Part shown: positions 42,909 to 51,661 of the stretch, one piece after another
How the letters are laid out: the number at the start of each line of letters is the position of its first letter
How positions within the stretch are numbered: position 1 is the first letter of the stretch
NCBI RefSeq assembly: GCF_002272745.1
Contig: NZ_NPBD01000007.1
Coordinates: forward strand, 1-64,000
From: Terribacillus saccharophilus
GTDB taxonomy: Bacteria; Bacillota; Bacilli; Bacillales; Amphibacillaceae
Reading direction: 5' to 3'
Length of the DNA: 64,000 bases
Notes under the pieces: model-generated
What the model saw: only the letters and a program-made list of their open reading frames with translations
The model's database searches: none
Told to the model about the DNA's origin: nothing
Made by a program: the position numbers and the translations under genes

Positions 42909-44702
42909 ATGAATGCGATTACAATGGTGATCGGGTCGATTTGTATTTTGATGATTGTGTACCGCTTATATGGAACATTTATGGCGGTAAAGGTGCTCAA
43001 GCTGGATGATTCAAAGAAAACACCAGCTCATGAGCTGGAGGATGGCAAGGATTATGTGCCGACAAACAAATGGGTGTCATTCGGACACCATTTCGCGGCA
43101 ATTGCTGCAGCAGGTCCGCTAGTTGGACCGATTCTGGCGGCGCAGTTCGGCTACTTGCCAGGTTTGTTATGGCTATTGATTGGTGCAGTTATCGGGGGAG
43201 CTGTCCATGATATGGTCGTCTTGTTCGCATCCATGCGGCAAAAGGGAGAGTCAGTAGCGGAAATTGCGAAACGGGAGCTTGGGCCGGTTGCTGGTTTTTG
43301 TACAGGACTTGCCATGCTATTCATTATCACCATTACGATGGCAGGCTTATCCTTAGTCGTATTGCATGCACTGGAAGAGAATCCGTGGGGGACATTCTCG
43401 GTTGGTATTACGATTCCGATTGCAATGGCAGTGGGATTGTATCATCGCAAAACAGGCAATCTGAAGCTGGCTACTATCGTTGGCTTCGCATTGATCATGG
43501 CTGGCGTATTCGTCGGACCGCTTATTGTCGGTACGCCACTAGGGGACTTTTTAACATTAGATGTAAAGACATTATCCATTCTTTTACCGATTTACGCATT
43601 CTTTGCAGCAGCATTGCCAGTATGGCTACTACTGGCACCACGAGATTATTTGAGCAGCTTCTTGAAAATCGGTGTATTCCTGGCATTGATTTTAGGGGTA
43701 TTCATTGTAAACCCAGCGATTCAAATGCCGGCATTCACTGAATTTGTTGGAGGTGGAGGACCAGTAATGAATGGGCCCGTCTGGCCGTTCATCTCGATTA
43801 CGATTGCCTGTGGGGCTATCTCAGGTTTCCACGCATTCGTCGGTTCTGGTACGACGCCTAAGATGATCAATCGCTGGAGTGACATCAAGCCAGTCGGATT
43901 TGGTGCAATGCTAGTGGAATGTGTAGTAGGTATCATGGCCTTGATTGCGGCAACGGCTCTTCATCCAGGAGACTACTTCGCAATCAACTCTACACCTGCA
44001 GTTTTCCAAACGCTCAATATGAGTACAGTAGATCTGGCGAGTTTGAGTCAGTCCATCGGGCTTGATCTGGAAGGCAGGACCGGCGGGGCAGTTACATTGG
44101 CCGTCGGGATGACATTCATTTTCACATCGATTTCATGGTTCGACAATTTGGCATCGTTCTTCTTCCAATTTGTGATCATGTTCGAGGCATTGTTCATCCT
44201 GACAGCGATTGATTCCGGTACACGTGTCGCTCGTTACTTGATTCAGGATTTCGGTAGCGTCTTCTACAAGCCGCTTAAACGCGTCGACTGGCTGCCAGGT
44301 AATATTTTCGCCAGTGCGCTCGCCTGCTTCCTGTGGGGATACCTGCTGTTCTCCGGAGATATCAGCTCCGTCTGGGCACTGTTCGGGGTATCCAACCAGC
44401 TGATGGCGTCCATTGGATTGATCATCGGAGCAACTATCATCCTGAAAATAGCAGATAAACGCCGCTATATGCTAACCTGCTTAATTCCACTCGCGTATCT
44501 GTACGTGACGGTCAACTACGCAGGCTACTGGATGGTAACGAATGTGTACTTAAATGCAGAAGCAGCAGGCTACAATTTATTGAACGGAATCTTGTCGATT
44601 ATCATGCTTGTCCTAGGGCTCGTCATCATGATAACAGCTATTCGTAATTGGATGCAGAATTGGAATCGACCGGATGTGGCGTTGAGAAGAGAGTCAGTAT
44701 AA
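42909..44702 (+). CDS. cstA: CstA-family carbon starvation/pyruvate transporter
   Basis: A 597-residue integral membrane protein with about 16-18 helices. CstA motifs: KWVSFGHHFAAIAAAGPLVGPILAAQFGYLPG near residue 60, GAVHDMVVLFASMRQKGESVAEIAKRE, SGFHAFVGSGTTPKMI and SWFDNLASFFFQFVIMFEALFILTAIDSGTR. Family members import pyruvate and/or peptides when preferred carbon is exhausted. The perfect cre site upstream matches carbon control. ATG 42909 follows GAGGGGGCGG. Confidence 0.88.
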   Translation: MNAITMVIGSICILMIVYRLYGTFMAVKVLKLDDSKKTPAHELEDGKDYVPTNKWVSFGHHFAAIAAAGPLVGPILAAQFGYLPGLLWLLIGAVIGGAVHDMVVLFASMRQKGESVAEIAKRELGPVAGFCTGLAMLFIITITMAGLSLVVLHALEENPWGTFSVGITIPIAMAVGLYHRKTGNLKLATIVGFALIMAGVFVGPLIVGTPLGDFLTLDVKTLSILLPIYAFFAAALPVWLLLAPRDYLSSFLKIGVFLALILGVFIVNPAIQMPAFTEFVGGGGPVMNGPVWPFISITIACGAISGFHAFVGSGTTPKMINRWSDIKPVGFGAMLVECVVGIMALIAATALHPGDYFAINSTPAVFQTLNMSTVDLASLSQSIGLDLEGRTGGAVTLAVGMTFIFTSISWFDNLASFFFQFVIMFEALFILTAIDSGTRVARYLIQDFGSVFYKPLKRVDWLPGNIFASALACFLWGYLLFSGDISSVWALFGVSNQLMASIGLIIGATIILKIADKRRYMLTCLIPLAYLYVTVNYAGYWMVTNVYLNAEAAGYNLLNGILSIIMLVLGLVIMITAIRNWMQNWNRPDVALRRESV

Positions 44703-44708
44703 AAGGGG

Positions 44709-44741
44709 AAAAAGACCGGTGCATTAGTGCCGGTCTTTTTA
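44709..44741 (+). terminator. Terminator after cstA
   Basis: AAAAAGACCGG/CCGGTCTTTTT stem with T5. Confidence 0.9.
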
Positions 44742-44769
44742 TGTAGGAAAAAATATTAAAAAGAACCTG

Positions 44770-44799
44770 TTGACATGTTTAATTGATGTGATATATAAT
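44770..44799 (+). promoter_or_regulatory. Sigma-A promoter of the quinone-detoxification operon
   Basis: TTGACA, 18 nt, TATAAT. The first MhqR operator starts directly after the -10 element. Confidence 0.75.
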
Positions 44800-44817
44800 T
44801 ATCTCGAATTCGAGATA
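44800..44817 (+). promoter_or_regulatory. MhqR operator 1
   Basis: TATCTCGAATTCGAGATA, a perfect palindrome identical to the operator described for MhqR in B. subtilis. It covers the expected transcription start. Confidence 0.88.
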
Positions 44818-44856
44818 AAGTACTTCTTCTTGAGAGCTCATATTTTTTTAACCAAA

Positions 44857-44874
44857 TGTCTCGAATTCGAAGTA
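44857..44874 (+). promoter_or_regulatory. MhqR operator 2
   Basis: TGTCTCGAATTCGAAGTA: core TCGAATTCGA intact, outer bases degenerate. It lies 57 bp after operator 1. Confidence 0.75.
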
Positions 44875-44899
44875 AATGGTTTAAATTTTTTTATTCAGG

Positions 44900-44917
44900 T
44901 ATCTCGAATTCGAGGTA
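44900..44917 (+). promoter_or_regulatory. MhqR operator 3
   Basis: TATCTCGAATTCGAGGTA, one mismatch from the perfect operator, 43 bp after operator 2 and 20 bp before the first gene. Confidence 0.82.
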
Positions 44918-44937
44918 AATGAGGAGACGAAGAAGAT

Positions 44938-45558
44938 ATGTCAGAATTTATCGAGTTAGTAAATCAGCGGAGATCAGCAAGCAACTTTCTCCCAGACAAC
45001 CCAATAACGAAAAAAGAACTTGATGAGATCTTCAAATTAGTAAAGCTAGGTCCATCAGCATTTAATCTGCAGCACACGAATTACGTAGTCGTCCTAGACT
45101 CTGAAAAGAAACAGAAATTAAAAGAAGCAGCAAACGGACAGTACAAGGTTGAGAGTTCATCTGCTGTAATCCTTGTACTAGGCGATAAACAAGCCTTCCA
45201 GCAAGCAGCCGATATTTATAAGGGCTTGAATTTGTTAGGAGTTATTAATAAACAAGAATATGACCTTATGGTGAATGACACGGTCTCCTTTTATGAAAAA
45301 CGGGGGCAGGAATTTCACCGGGACGAAGCAATCCGGAATGCATCCCTTTCCGCCATGCTGTTCATGCTGGCGGCCAAGGAAAAAGGCTGGGATACTTGTC
45401 CGATGATCGGCTTTGATGCGGACAAAGTTAAGGAAGCATTAAATGTTCCAGAGCAATATGAAGCAGTACTGATGATTACGATTGGCAAAGAAAAAACAGC
45501 AAGCAGAAAACCAAGAGGATATCGCAGACCAATTAGTGAATTTGTTAGTTATCAATAA
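44938..45558 (+). CDS. mhqN: Nitroreductase-family flavoprotein (MhqN-like)
   Basis: A 206-residue FMN-dependent nitroreductase: QRRSASNFLPDNPITKKELDEIFKLVKLGPSAFNLQHTNYVVV (FMN binding), LSAMLFMLAAKEKGWDTCPMIGFD and the C-terminal GKEKTASRKPRGYRRPI. It reduces quinones or nitro/azo compounds with NAD(P)H. First gene behind three MhqR operators, with GAGGAGACGAAG before the ATG. Symbol assigned by match in family and context to B. subtilis mhqN (ydfN). Confidence 0.85.
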   Translation: MSEFIELVNQRRSASNFLPDNPITKKELDEIFKLVKLGPSAFNLQHTNYVVVLDSEKKQKLKEAANGQYKVESSSAVILVLGDKQAFQQAADIYKGLNLLGVINKQEYDLMVNDTVSFYEKRGQEFHRDEAIRNASLSAMLFMLAAKEKGWDTCPMIGFDADKVKEALNVPEQYEAVLMITIGKEKTASRKPRGYRRPISEFVSYQ

Positions 45559-45579
45559 AAAAATGGGGAGTGTATAGAC

Positions 45580-46515
45580 ATGACAAAACAAACACAAGGA
45601 ATTCATCATATTACCGCAATTGTAGGACATCCACAGGAAAACACTGATTTTTATGCTGGTGTATTAGGACTTCGTCTCGTGAAGAAAACAGTGAACTTTG
45701 ATGATCCCGGCACATACCATCTTTACTTCGGCGACGAAAAAGGAAAACCAGGAACAATTATTACCTTCTTCCCTTGGCCAAATGCTTACCAAGGCAAGAT
45801 CGGCGACGGTCAAGTGGGCGTTACATCTTATGTGGTTCCAAAAGGCGCACTTGCTTTTTGGGAGAACAGACTGGAAAAATTTGAAATTGCGTTTGCGAAA
45901 ACAGAACGCTTTGGTGAGCAGTACTTGCAGTTTGATGATGTACATGGGCTGCATTTAGAAATTGTGGAAAGAGAAGCAGGCGAAACGAATACATGGACGT
46001 TCGGTGATGTGACACCTGAAGTTGCGATCAAAGGATTCGGAGGGGCAACTCTATATTCTAAGACTCCTGGCGCAACAGCAGAGCTACTCAAGCAAATGGG
46101 TTTGAAGAGAGTCGGAGAAGAAGGCGATTATGTCCGCTACCAAGCTGCAGGCGATATCGGAAATATAATTGATATTAAACTGACAACGAGCGGAAAAAGC
46201 CAAATGGGCGTTGGTACCGTTCACCACATCGCATGGCGTGCAAGCGATGATCAGGATCAGCTAGATTGGAGTGAATATGTGGATGGACTTGGCTATGGCG
46301 TCACACGCGTTCAAGATAGAAACTACTTCAATGCGATTTACTTCCGGGAGCACGGCGAAATCCTATTCGAAATCGCAACAGATCCTCCAGGATTTGCAAT
46401 TGATGAAACCCAGGAAACAATGGGTGAGAAATTGATGCTTCCAGCGCAATATGAACAGCAGCGCAGTAAAATCGAAAATCATGTATTGCCATTCGAGGTT
46501 AGAGTTTTAGACTGA
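45580..46515 (+). CDS. mhqO: Extradiol ring-cleavage dioxygenase-like VOC protein (MhqO-like), copy 1
   Basis: A 311-residue protein of two VOC modules. Metal ligands of the extradiol type are placed at HHITAIVGHP (N-terminal), TVHHIAWRA (about residue 213) and EILFEIATDPPG (about 266). MhqA/E/O proteins of B. subtilis belong here and confer resistance to hydroquinones and catechols. It is 21 bp after the nitroreductase and clearly paralogous to the next gene. Confidence 0.87.
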   Translation: MTKQTQGIHHITAIVGHPQENTDFYAGVLGLRLVKKTVNFDDPGTYHLYFGDEKGKPGTIITFFPWPNAYQGKIGDGQVGVTSYVVPKGALAFWENRLEKFEIAFAKTERFGEQYLQFDDVHGLHLEIVEREAGETNTWTFGDVTPEVAIKGFGGATLYSKTPGATAELLKQMGLKRVGEEGDYVRYQAAGDIGNIIDIKLTTSGKSQMGVGTVHHIAWRASDDQDQLDWSEYVDGLGYGVTRVQDRNYFNAIYFREHGEILFEIATDPPGFAIDETQETMGEKLMLPAQYEQQRSKIENHVLPFEVRVLD

Positions 46516-46650
46516 TGTCAGCGAAAGCATGAGGTCAGTTGCTTTCAAGCGATTCTTTGAACTCACAAAAAATTATAAGTTTCCAACCAGAGTTTTTTCT
46601 ACTGAAAGGCCGAAAAAAGTTGCTATCTCATGGCGGAAGGATTGAGAAAA

Positions 46651-47595
46651 ATGCTTAAAACAGCGGGAATTCATCATATCACTTCAATGGTTAATGACGC
46701 GCAAAGAACAGTTGATTTTTATGCAGGTGTTCTTGGGTTAAGACTTGTGAAAAAAACAATCAACTTTGACAGACCTGAGGTATACCATCTCTATTTTGGG
46801 GATGAGCTGGGCAGTCCTGGTACGATCATCACATTCTTTCCGTGGCCAAAACAGCTCAAGGGTCGTATTGGAAAAGGGCAAGTCGGCGTAACCAGCTACA
46901 GCATCCCAGACGGAGCTCTTCCTTTCTGGGAGGAGCGGCTGAAGAAATATGAGATAGTGACTGAATCTGCTAAACGATTCGGCGAAAGGTATCTCCGCTT
47001 TGTTGATCCGGATGGTCTTCGTCTGGAGTTGGTGGAACAAAAACTTGGCCCTGTGAACAGCTGGAACTTTGGCAGCATCACATCGGCAGTTGCGATAAAA
47101 GGATTTGCCGGTGCGACATTGTATTCAGCAGCGCCTCATCAAACAGCTAATATTCTGGAAAACATTCTGGGATTGACATGCATCGGCCAGGAAGGTGATT
47201 ATGTCCGGTTCCGTGCCGATTCGGAAATTGGCAATACAGTCGATATTCAGCTCACTCCAACAGTCCGTGGCTTAATGGGTGCTGGAACTGTTCACCATAT
47301 TGCTTGGCGCGCAAAAAGCGATGAAGAGCAGAAGAAGTGGCACGAGCTTTTGGAAGAGAAGGATCATTATCCGACTGAGATAACCAATCGAAATTATTTC
47401 AACGCATTATATTTCCACGAACCCGGTGGCATTCTTTTTGAAATCGCGACAGATCCACCAGGTTTCTCCGTGGATGAACAAACAGAACAGATGGGAGAGA
47501 AACTCATGCTGCCGTCCTGGTTTGAATCCAAACGAGATGAATTGGAGCAAACACTTCCGGACATCACAGTCAGAGTTTTAGGGGGGGATACATGA
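46651..47595 (+). CDS. Extradiol ring-cleavage dioxygenase-like VOC protein, copy 2
   Basis: A 314-residue tandem paralogue of the previous gene. The shared segments DFYAGVLGLRLVKKT.NFD, YHLYFGDE.G.PGTIITFFPWP, TVHHIAWRA and GGILFEIATDPPGF show recent or conserved duplication, with all three ligand motifs kept. ATG 46651 has AAGGA 9 nt upstream; ATG 46630 has none. A 135-bp gap separates it from copy 1. Its stop overlaps the next start (ATGATGA). Confidence 0.85.
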   Translation: MLKTAGIHHITSMVNDAQRTVDFYAGVLGLRLVKKTINFDRPEVYHLYFGDELGSPGTIITFFPWPKQLKGRIGKGQVGVTSYSIPDGALPFWEERLKKYEIVTESAKRFGERYLRFVDPDGLRLELVEQKLGPVNSWNFGSITSAVAIKGFAGATLYSAAPHQTANILENILGLTCIGQEGDYVRFRADSEIGNTVDIQLTPTVRGLMGAGTVHHIAWRAKSDEEQKKWHELLEEKDHYPTEITNRNYFNALYFHEPGGILFEIATDPPGFSVDEQTEQMGEKLMLPSWFESKRDELEQTLPDITVRVLGGDT

Positions 47596-48194
47596 TGAAA
47601 CACTTTTTTCATAAAGGAAAAGATAGCACAAAGCCGACCTTCCTGCTGCTGCACGGAACCGGCGGAAATGAATTGGACTTATTGCCTCTAGCAGGGAGAA
47701 TCGATGAAGATGCTTCTGTACTGAGCGTGCGGGGAAGCGTCTTGGAAAATGGCATGCCGCGCTTTTTCAGACGTCTAGCGGAAGGTATATTTGATGAAGA
47801 GGATCTTGTATTCCATACAAGTGAATTAAATAAGTTTCTTGATGAAGCTGCAGCAGAATATGACTTCGACCGGGAAAACATTATCGCAATCGGCTATTCA
47901 AATGGCGCCAATATCGCTGCAAGCCTGTTGTTCCATTATCAGAATAGCTTAAAAGGTGCCATTCTCCATCACCCGATGGTGCCAAGAAGAGGAATCGAGC
48001 TTCCGGATCTAACCGGCAAAAACGTCTTTATTGCCGCAGGTACCAATGATCCAATCTGTTCACCGGCGGAATCATTGGAACTGGTCAAGCTACTGAAAGA
48101 AGCACATGCAGACGTCCAGATCCATTGGGAAAACAACGGACATCAGCTAACAAACACAGAAGTGGAAGCAGCTCGTGAGTGGTATGTTAGTTAG
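47592..48194 (+). CDS. mhqD: Phospholipase/carboxylesterase (MhqD-like)
   Basis: A 200-residue alpha/beta hydrolase of the carboxylesterase 2 family: LLLHGTGGNELDLLPLA, nucleophile Ser in IGYSNGANIAAS, Asp in AAGTNDPICS and His in WENNGHQL. In B. subtilis mhqD lies beside mhqE under MhqR control, and the protein is thought to act on quinone-derived esters or adducts. Translationally coupled to the dioxygenase. Confidence 0.87.
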   Translation: MMKHFFHKGKDSTKPTFLLLHGTGGNELDLLPLAGRIDEDASVLSVRGSVLENGMPRFFRRLAEGIFDEEDLVFHTSELNKFLDEAAAEYDFDRENIIAIGYSNGANIAASLLFHYQNSLKGAILHHPMVPRRGIELPDLTGKNVFIAAGTNDPICSPAESLELVKLLKEAHADVQIHWENNGHQLTNTEVEAAREWYVS

Positions 48195-48288
48195 ATTGTT
48201 ATAAGAATTCGTCAACGCGATTGCGCATCAAATGATTGGGTTGATTCTAAGCAAGTTCAAAATCACCACAAGAGGAGTGTAAACACAA

Positions 48289-48948
48289 ATGGGATTTTTA
48301 GATAAATTATTTGGAAAAACAAAGGAGAATGAAACAATGGAAAACGTTAAATTAGCAGTAGTTTATTACAGCATGGGCGGTACGAACTATCAAATGGCAA
48401 AATGGGCGGAAGAAGCTGCAAAAGAAGCAGGCGCAGAAGTAAAAGTACTGCAAGTACAAGAACTTGCACCACAATCCGTCATCGATGGTAATCCAGCTTG
48501 GAAAGCACAAACAGAAGCAACAAAAGACGTACCTGTCGCATCTTCTGCTGATTTGGAATGGGCAGACGCCATCATCTTCAGCGTACCAACACGTTTTGGT
48601 AATATGCCATCTCAAATGAAGCAATTCCTTGATCTTCAAGGCGGCCTTTGGGCTAATGGTAAAACAATAAACAAAGTAGTCAGCGCTATGACATCTGCGC
48701 AAAACCCGCACGGCGGACAAGAAGCAACCTTGCTTTCCCTATACACAAGCATGATGCACTGGGGCGCAATCATCGCTACACCAGGCTACACAGATCCAGT
48801 ATTATTCGCAGCTGGAGGAAATCCTTACGGTACAAGCGTAACAGTGGGCCAAGATGGCAAGATGATTGAAGATGTGGAAGCTGCTGTGAAGCATCAGGCG
48901 AAACGTACAGTTTCTGTTGCAGAGTGGGTTAAGAAAGGGAATCAATAA
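48289..48948 (+). CDS. wrbA: WrbA-type NAD(P)H:quinone oxidoreductase
   Basis: A 219-residue flavodoxin-fold enzyme: FMN loop [38 protein letters not shown], and the WrbA-specific [32 protein letters not shown]. It makes two-electron reductions of quinones, avoiding semiquinone radicals. Two starts are possible: ATG 48289 (AGAGGAG upstream), adding the amphipathic [16 protein letters not shown]; or ATG 48337 (AAGGAG 9 nt upstream), giving the usual roughly 200-residue WrbA. It ends the MhqR-type operon. Confidence 0.87.
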   Translation: MGFLDKLFGKTKENETMENVKLAVVYYSMGGTNYQMAKWAEEAAKEAGAEVKVLQVQELAPQSVIDGNPAWKAQTEATKDVPVASSADLEWADAIIFSVPTRFGNMPSQMKQFLDLQGGLWANGKTINKVVSAMTSAQNPHGGQEATLLSLYTSMMHWGAIIATPGYTDPVLFAAGGNPYGTSVTVGQDGKMIEDVEAAVKHQAKRTVSVAEWVKKGNQ

Positions 48949-48960
48949 GAACTATATTAT

Positions 48961-49006
48961 ATAACCAAAAGGACACTTCTCTAGGATAAGTGTCCTTTTT
49001 GGTTAT
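48961..49006. terminator. Bidirectional terminator of the quinone operon
   Basis: A stem of about 18 bp, ATAACCAAAAGGACACTT/AAGTGTCC-TTTTTGGTTAT, the longest in the region. Confidence 0.88.
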
Positions 49007-49033
49007 ATTGGTAACGTTGAAGAACGCTATTAT

Positions 49034-50014
49034 TTAATTTGTTGGTACACCCATTTGTCTTCTCGCCTGATCAAGTATCTCCATTGTGATAATTGAATTT
49101 TCCCATGTGTTGATCGTGGACTGCTGTTTATTCGTTTGGATAAGCTGGATGAACTCAGCTATTTCATAGTACATCGGGTCATATTCCTGCTGTCTGCTAA
49201 TGTCTTCACTTGTTCCGTCAGGATATTGTATTTCCGCTTTCTTGGGACTGGAAATATGGTGGACTACAATTGTTCCTTTCTCGCCGATTATTTCGGTAGG
49301 AAGATAGGAGTTCGTAATGCAGGAGAACATGACACTTGCTTTAATTTCTCCATAGTCAAGGAGCATATGCCCTTGCCCATCAACATCTGATTCCAAAATA
49401 GTACCAGTCGTTTGAATAGTTGTTGGTCTGCCGAGTAGCGCAACTAGGGGAGCGATGGTGTAAACACCAAGGTCCATTAAAGCTCCGCCAGATAGGGCAG
49501 GATTGAATAGGTTTGGCAGTGATCCGTTCTTCAAATCATCATAGAACGGAGAATAACGGCAGCTTGAAGAAAAATAAGATCGTACAGGACCGATTTTATA
49601 CAGATTTTCTTTAACTGTTAAGAAGTTCGGCATGAATGTAGATTTCATTGCTTCCATTAAAACGACGCCTTTTTCTTCTGCCTTTTTGATCATATGTAGT
49701 ACATCCTTGCTGTTGGAGGCAAAAGGCTTTTCGCAAAGTACATGCTTGCCGTTCTCCATAAACAATAAGGCTTGTTCTGCATGCAAAGCGTTAGGGCTGG
49801 CAATATAGACAGCGTCTATTTCATCGTGTGTAGCCATCTCGTTAATATCAGTAAAAGCGAGTTGAAGCTGGTGCTTCTTAGTAAATGCTTGTCCTTTTTC
49901 TTCCGAACGGGAATACACTGCTGTGACTTTAAAATCTTCATGCTGTCTGCCAGCTGCAATGAATCTCTCGGTAATCCAATTTGTACCGACAATACCGAAT
50001 CTAATCAACTGCAT
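49034..50014 (-). CDS. Gfo/Idh/MocA-family oxidoreductase
   Basis: A 326-residue NAD(P)-dependent sugar-type dehydrogenase: Rossmann start RFGIVGTNWITERFIAAG, DAVYIASPNALHAEQALLFMENGKHVLCEKPFASN (the EKP motif), and the C-terminal fold GGALMDLGVYTIAPLVALLG. Substrate unknown. ATG 50014 is preferred (AGAGGA 5-6 nt upstream); ATG 50020 overlaps that site. Confidence 0.85.
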   Translation of the reverse strand: MQLIRFGIVGTNWITERFIAAGRQHEDFKVTAVYSRSEEKGQAFTKKHQLQLAFTDINEMATHDEIDAVYIASPNALHAEQALLFMENGKHVLCEKPFASNSKDVLHMIKKAEEKGVVLMEAMKSTFMPNFLTVKENLYKIGPVRSYFSSSCRYSPFYDDLKNGSLPNLFNPALSGGALMDLGVYTIAPLVALLGRPTTIQTTGTILESDVDGQGHMLLDYGEIKASVMFSCITNSYLPTEIIGEKGTIVVHHISSPKKAEIQYPDGTSEDISRQQEYDPMYYEIAEFIQLIQTNKQQSTINTWENSIITMEILDQARRQMGVPTN

Positions 50015-50091
50015 CCACATCCTCTCAGGGTAATATACTTTTATCTTAATTCTATATTAGCATTGAATGAAGTACGACTTAAGCAGGAGCA

Positions 50092-50133
50092 CAAAAAGAG
50101 AACGGACACGTATCATAAGGATATCCGTTCTCT
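50092..50133 (-). terminator. Terminator after the rap-phr operon
   Basis: On the minus strand AGAGAACGGA/TCCGTTCTCT stem followed by T5, 19 bp after the phr stop. Confidence 0.85.
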
Positions 50134-50151
50134 AAATCAGTTTTCTTCTGT

Positions 50152-50295
50152 TTATTTATCCGGAATCTCTAAGAGAAATACTGCGCTTCCAAGATCGGTT
50201 GGCTTTTCTGTAGTACCATGATGATTTGCATATCCGACTAAGCTACTTATTACAATAGTACCTATTAGTACCAATGAAAAAATAACTTTCTTCAA
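50152..50295 (-). CDS. Phr-type signalling peptide precursor (TTG start)
   Basis: A 47-residue secreted-peptide precursor that normal gene calling would miss. It starts with TTG 6 nt after AGGAGG, 16 bp after the rap stop. The start KKVIFSLVLIGTIVISSLVG is a typical signal peptide, then Y-A, a likely cleavage site, and a polar tail (NHHGTTEKPTDLGSAVF) ending LLEIPDK. In rap-phr pairs the last or near-last five to six residues of the tail are released and re-imported through Opp to inhibit the cognate Rap. Which residues form the mature signal here is not certain. A terminator follows. Confidence 0.75.
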   Translation of the reverse strand: MKKVIFSLVLIGTIVISSLVGYANHHGTTEKPTDLGSAVFLLEIPDK

Positions 50296-50311
50296 ACAAA
50301 TCCTCCTCTTT

Positions 50312-51364
50312 TTAAGTAAGAGTTAACAGATAGTACTTCATTGCAAGGTCATGTTGATTGTTATCTGCATAGTATTGGGCTAATTCTTTCGAAAAAAGCC
50401 TGACATTATACATATCCTCTACACTTTGAAAATACTTTATCCCCTCCTGCCAGACAATCTCAAAATTCAGCCTGTCTTCATATTTTTTATGCAGCATGGC
50501 GAATTCCCACTTCTTTGTCATATTATTTTCTTCAATGCTGGCTCGAAATCCTTCTTTATAGATTTCTATCGCTATAGAAGATTGATTCGTTTTCCAATAA
50601 CAATCAGTTAATAAGTACAGGATCTTTAATTCAATTCGTTTTTGTTTTCCTTGCAATGCTGCATTAAGATAGGGAATTGCCATAGCCGGTAAACCACGCT
50701 TCACATAAAGCACGCCTAGATTAAGATTTGTAGAAGAGATAAAATTTTCATTTTCTTTTTTCTTGAATATTGTTAACGCCTTGAGAAGAGATTTTTCAGC
50801 TGATTCGTAGTTGAGTTGATCTATGTAATTTAATCCCTGCAACATTTGCGTCCGGGCAAGCAGGAATTCCAGTCTTTTAGAAGATTTGAATACTTTTGCA
50901 GCTCTTGCAGTGTGAAGAACAGACAGATTGGTAATGTCGAGAAAATAGTAGGTCATGGCTTTTCGAAGGTGGAATTCACCTATACTTATAGGATCATCCA
51001 GTTGTTCGATGTAATTCTCAGCTCTCTCAAAATAATGAAGTGCTTTTTGGTAATTTCCTTCATCATAGAAAAGAATACCTTCTGCTAAGTACAAGAAATA
51101 TAGGTGGGTATCATGGAAGTGGTCTTGGTGTGCTCTTGCATTATAAAGCGATATAGCGCTATTCACAGCATCTTTTTGAATCAAATAATAGCGGCTCTCA
51201 AACAGGTAATATGTGATAAGCGTCGCGACATCAAACTCGTTAATATATTTCTTAAGCTCTTTATGAATAGTTGCAGCAGCACCTTTTTTATCAAGCTGAA
51301 TACTGACAGACCAATTATCCATTAGAACCGCAATATCGAGGTGATCCGGGAGATTGCGTCCCAT
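50312..51364 (-). CDS. Rap-family response-regulator phosphatase/quorum-sensing receptor
   Basis: A 350-residue Rap-like TPR protein, sister to the one at 38.8-39.8 kb. Conserved core IGEFHLRKAMTYYFLDITNLSVLHTARAAKVFK (about residues 140-172) and the tail EIYKEGFRASIEENNMTKKWEFAMLHKKY. N-terminal bundle NWSVSIQLDKKGAAATIHKELKKY. Unlike its paralogue it is followed by a phr gene with a good ribosome binding site, so it is a full Rap-Phr signalling module, probably acting on the sporulation phosphorelay or competence regulator; the target is not evident. Confidence 0.85.
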   Translation of the reverse strand: MGRNLPDHLDIAVLMDNWSVSIQLDKKGAAATIHKELKKYINEFDVATLITYYLFESRYYLIQKDAVNSAISLYNARAHQDHFHDTHLYFLYLAEGILFYDEGNYQKALHYFERAENYIEQLDDPISIGEFHLRKAMTYYFLDITNLSVLHTARAAKVFKSSKRLEFLLARTQMLQGLNYIDQLNYESAEKSLLKALTIFKKKENENFISSTNLNLGVLYVKRGLPAMAIPYLNAALQGKQKRIELKILYLLTDCYWKTNQSSIAIEIYKEGFRASIEENNMTKKWEFAMLHKKYEDRLNFEIVWQEGIKYFQSVEDMYNVRLFSKELAQYYADNNQHDLAMKYYLLTLT

Positions 51365-51590
51365 AGTGAAAGGCTCCTTTTAAAATTATTATTAAGTACA
51401 ATTCTACCATTTTTTGTAGAAAATTAAATTGGAAGACTTGGAATTGGAAGGAATTACTATGCAAGATTAAAGTATTACATATTCAGAAGTCAAAATAAAG
51501 GTTATATCAACAGCTATAATAGCAGATTTCTACAATAGTAAGAAACAAGCAAGTCTGATTAGAAGTGAATTTTAAAAATAAATAAGAAAA

Positions 51591-51612
51591 AGCTCTCCTG
51601 CTTAGGAGAGCT
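51591..51612 (-). terminator. Terminator after the 73-residue membrane protein
   Basis: AGCTCTCCT/AGGAGAGCT stem with a 4 nt loop and T5 on the minus strand. Confidence 0.85.
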
Positions 51613-51661
51613 AGTTGTAAATATTGTTGCCACGAAGAATAAGATAATTTTTTAGATATGG

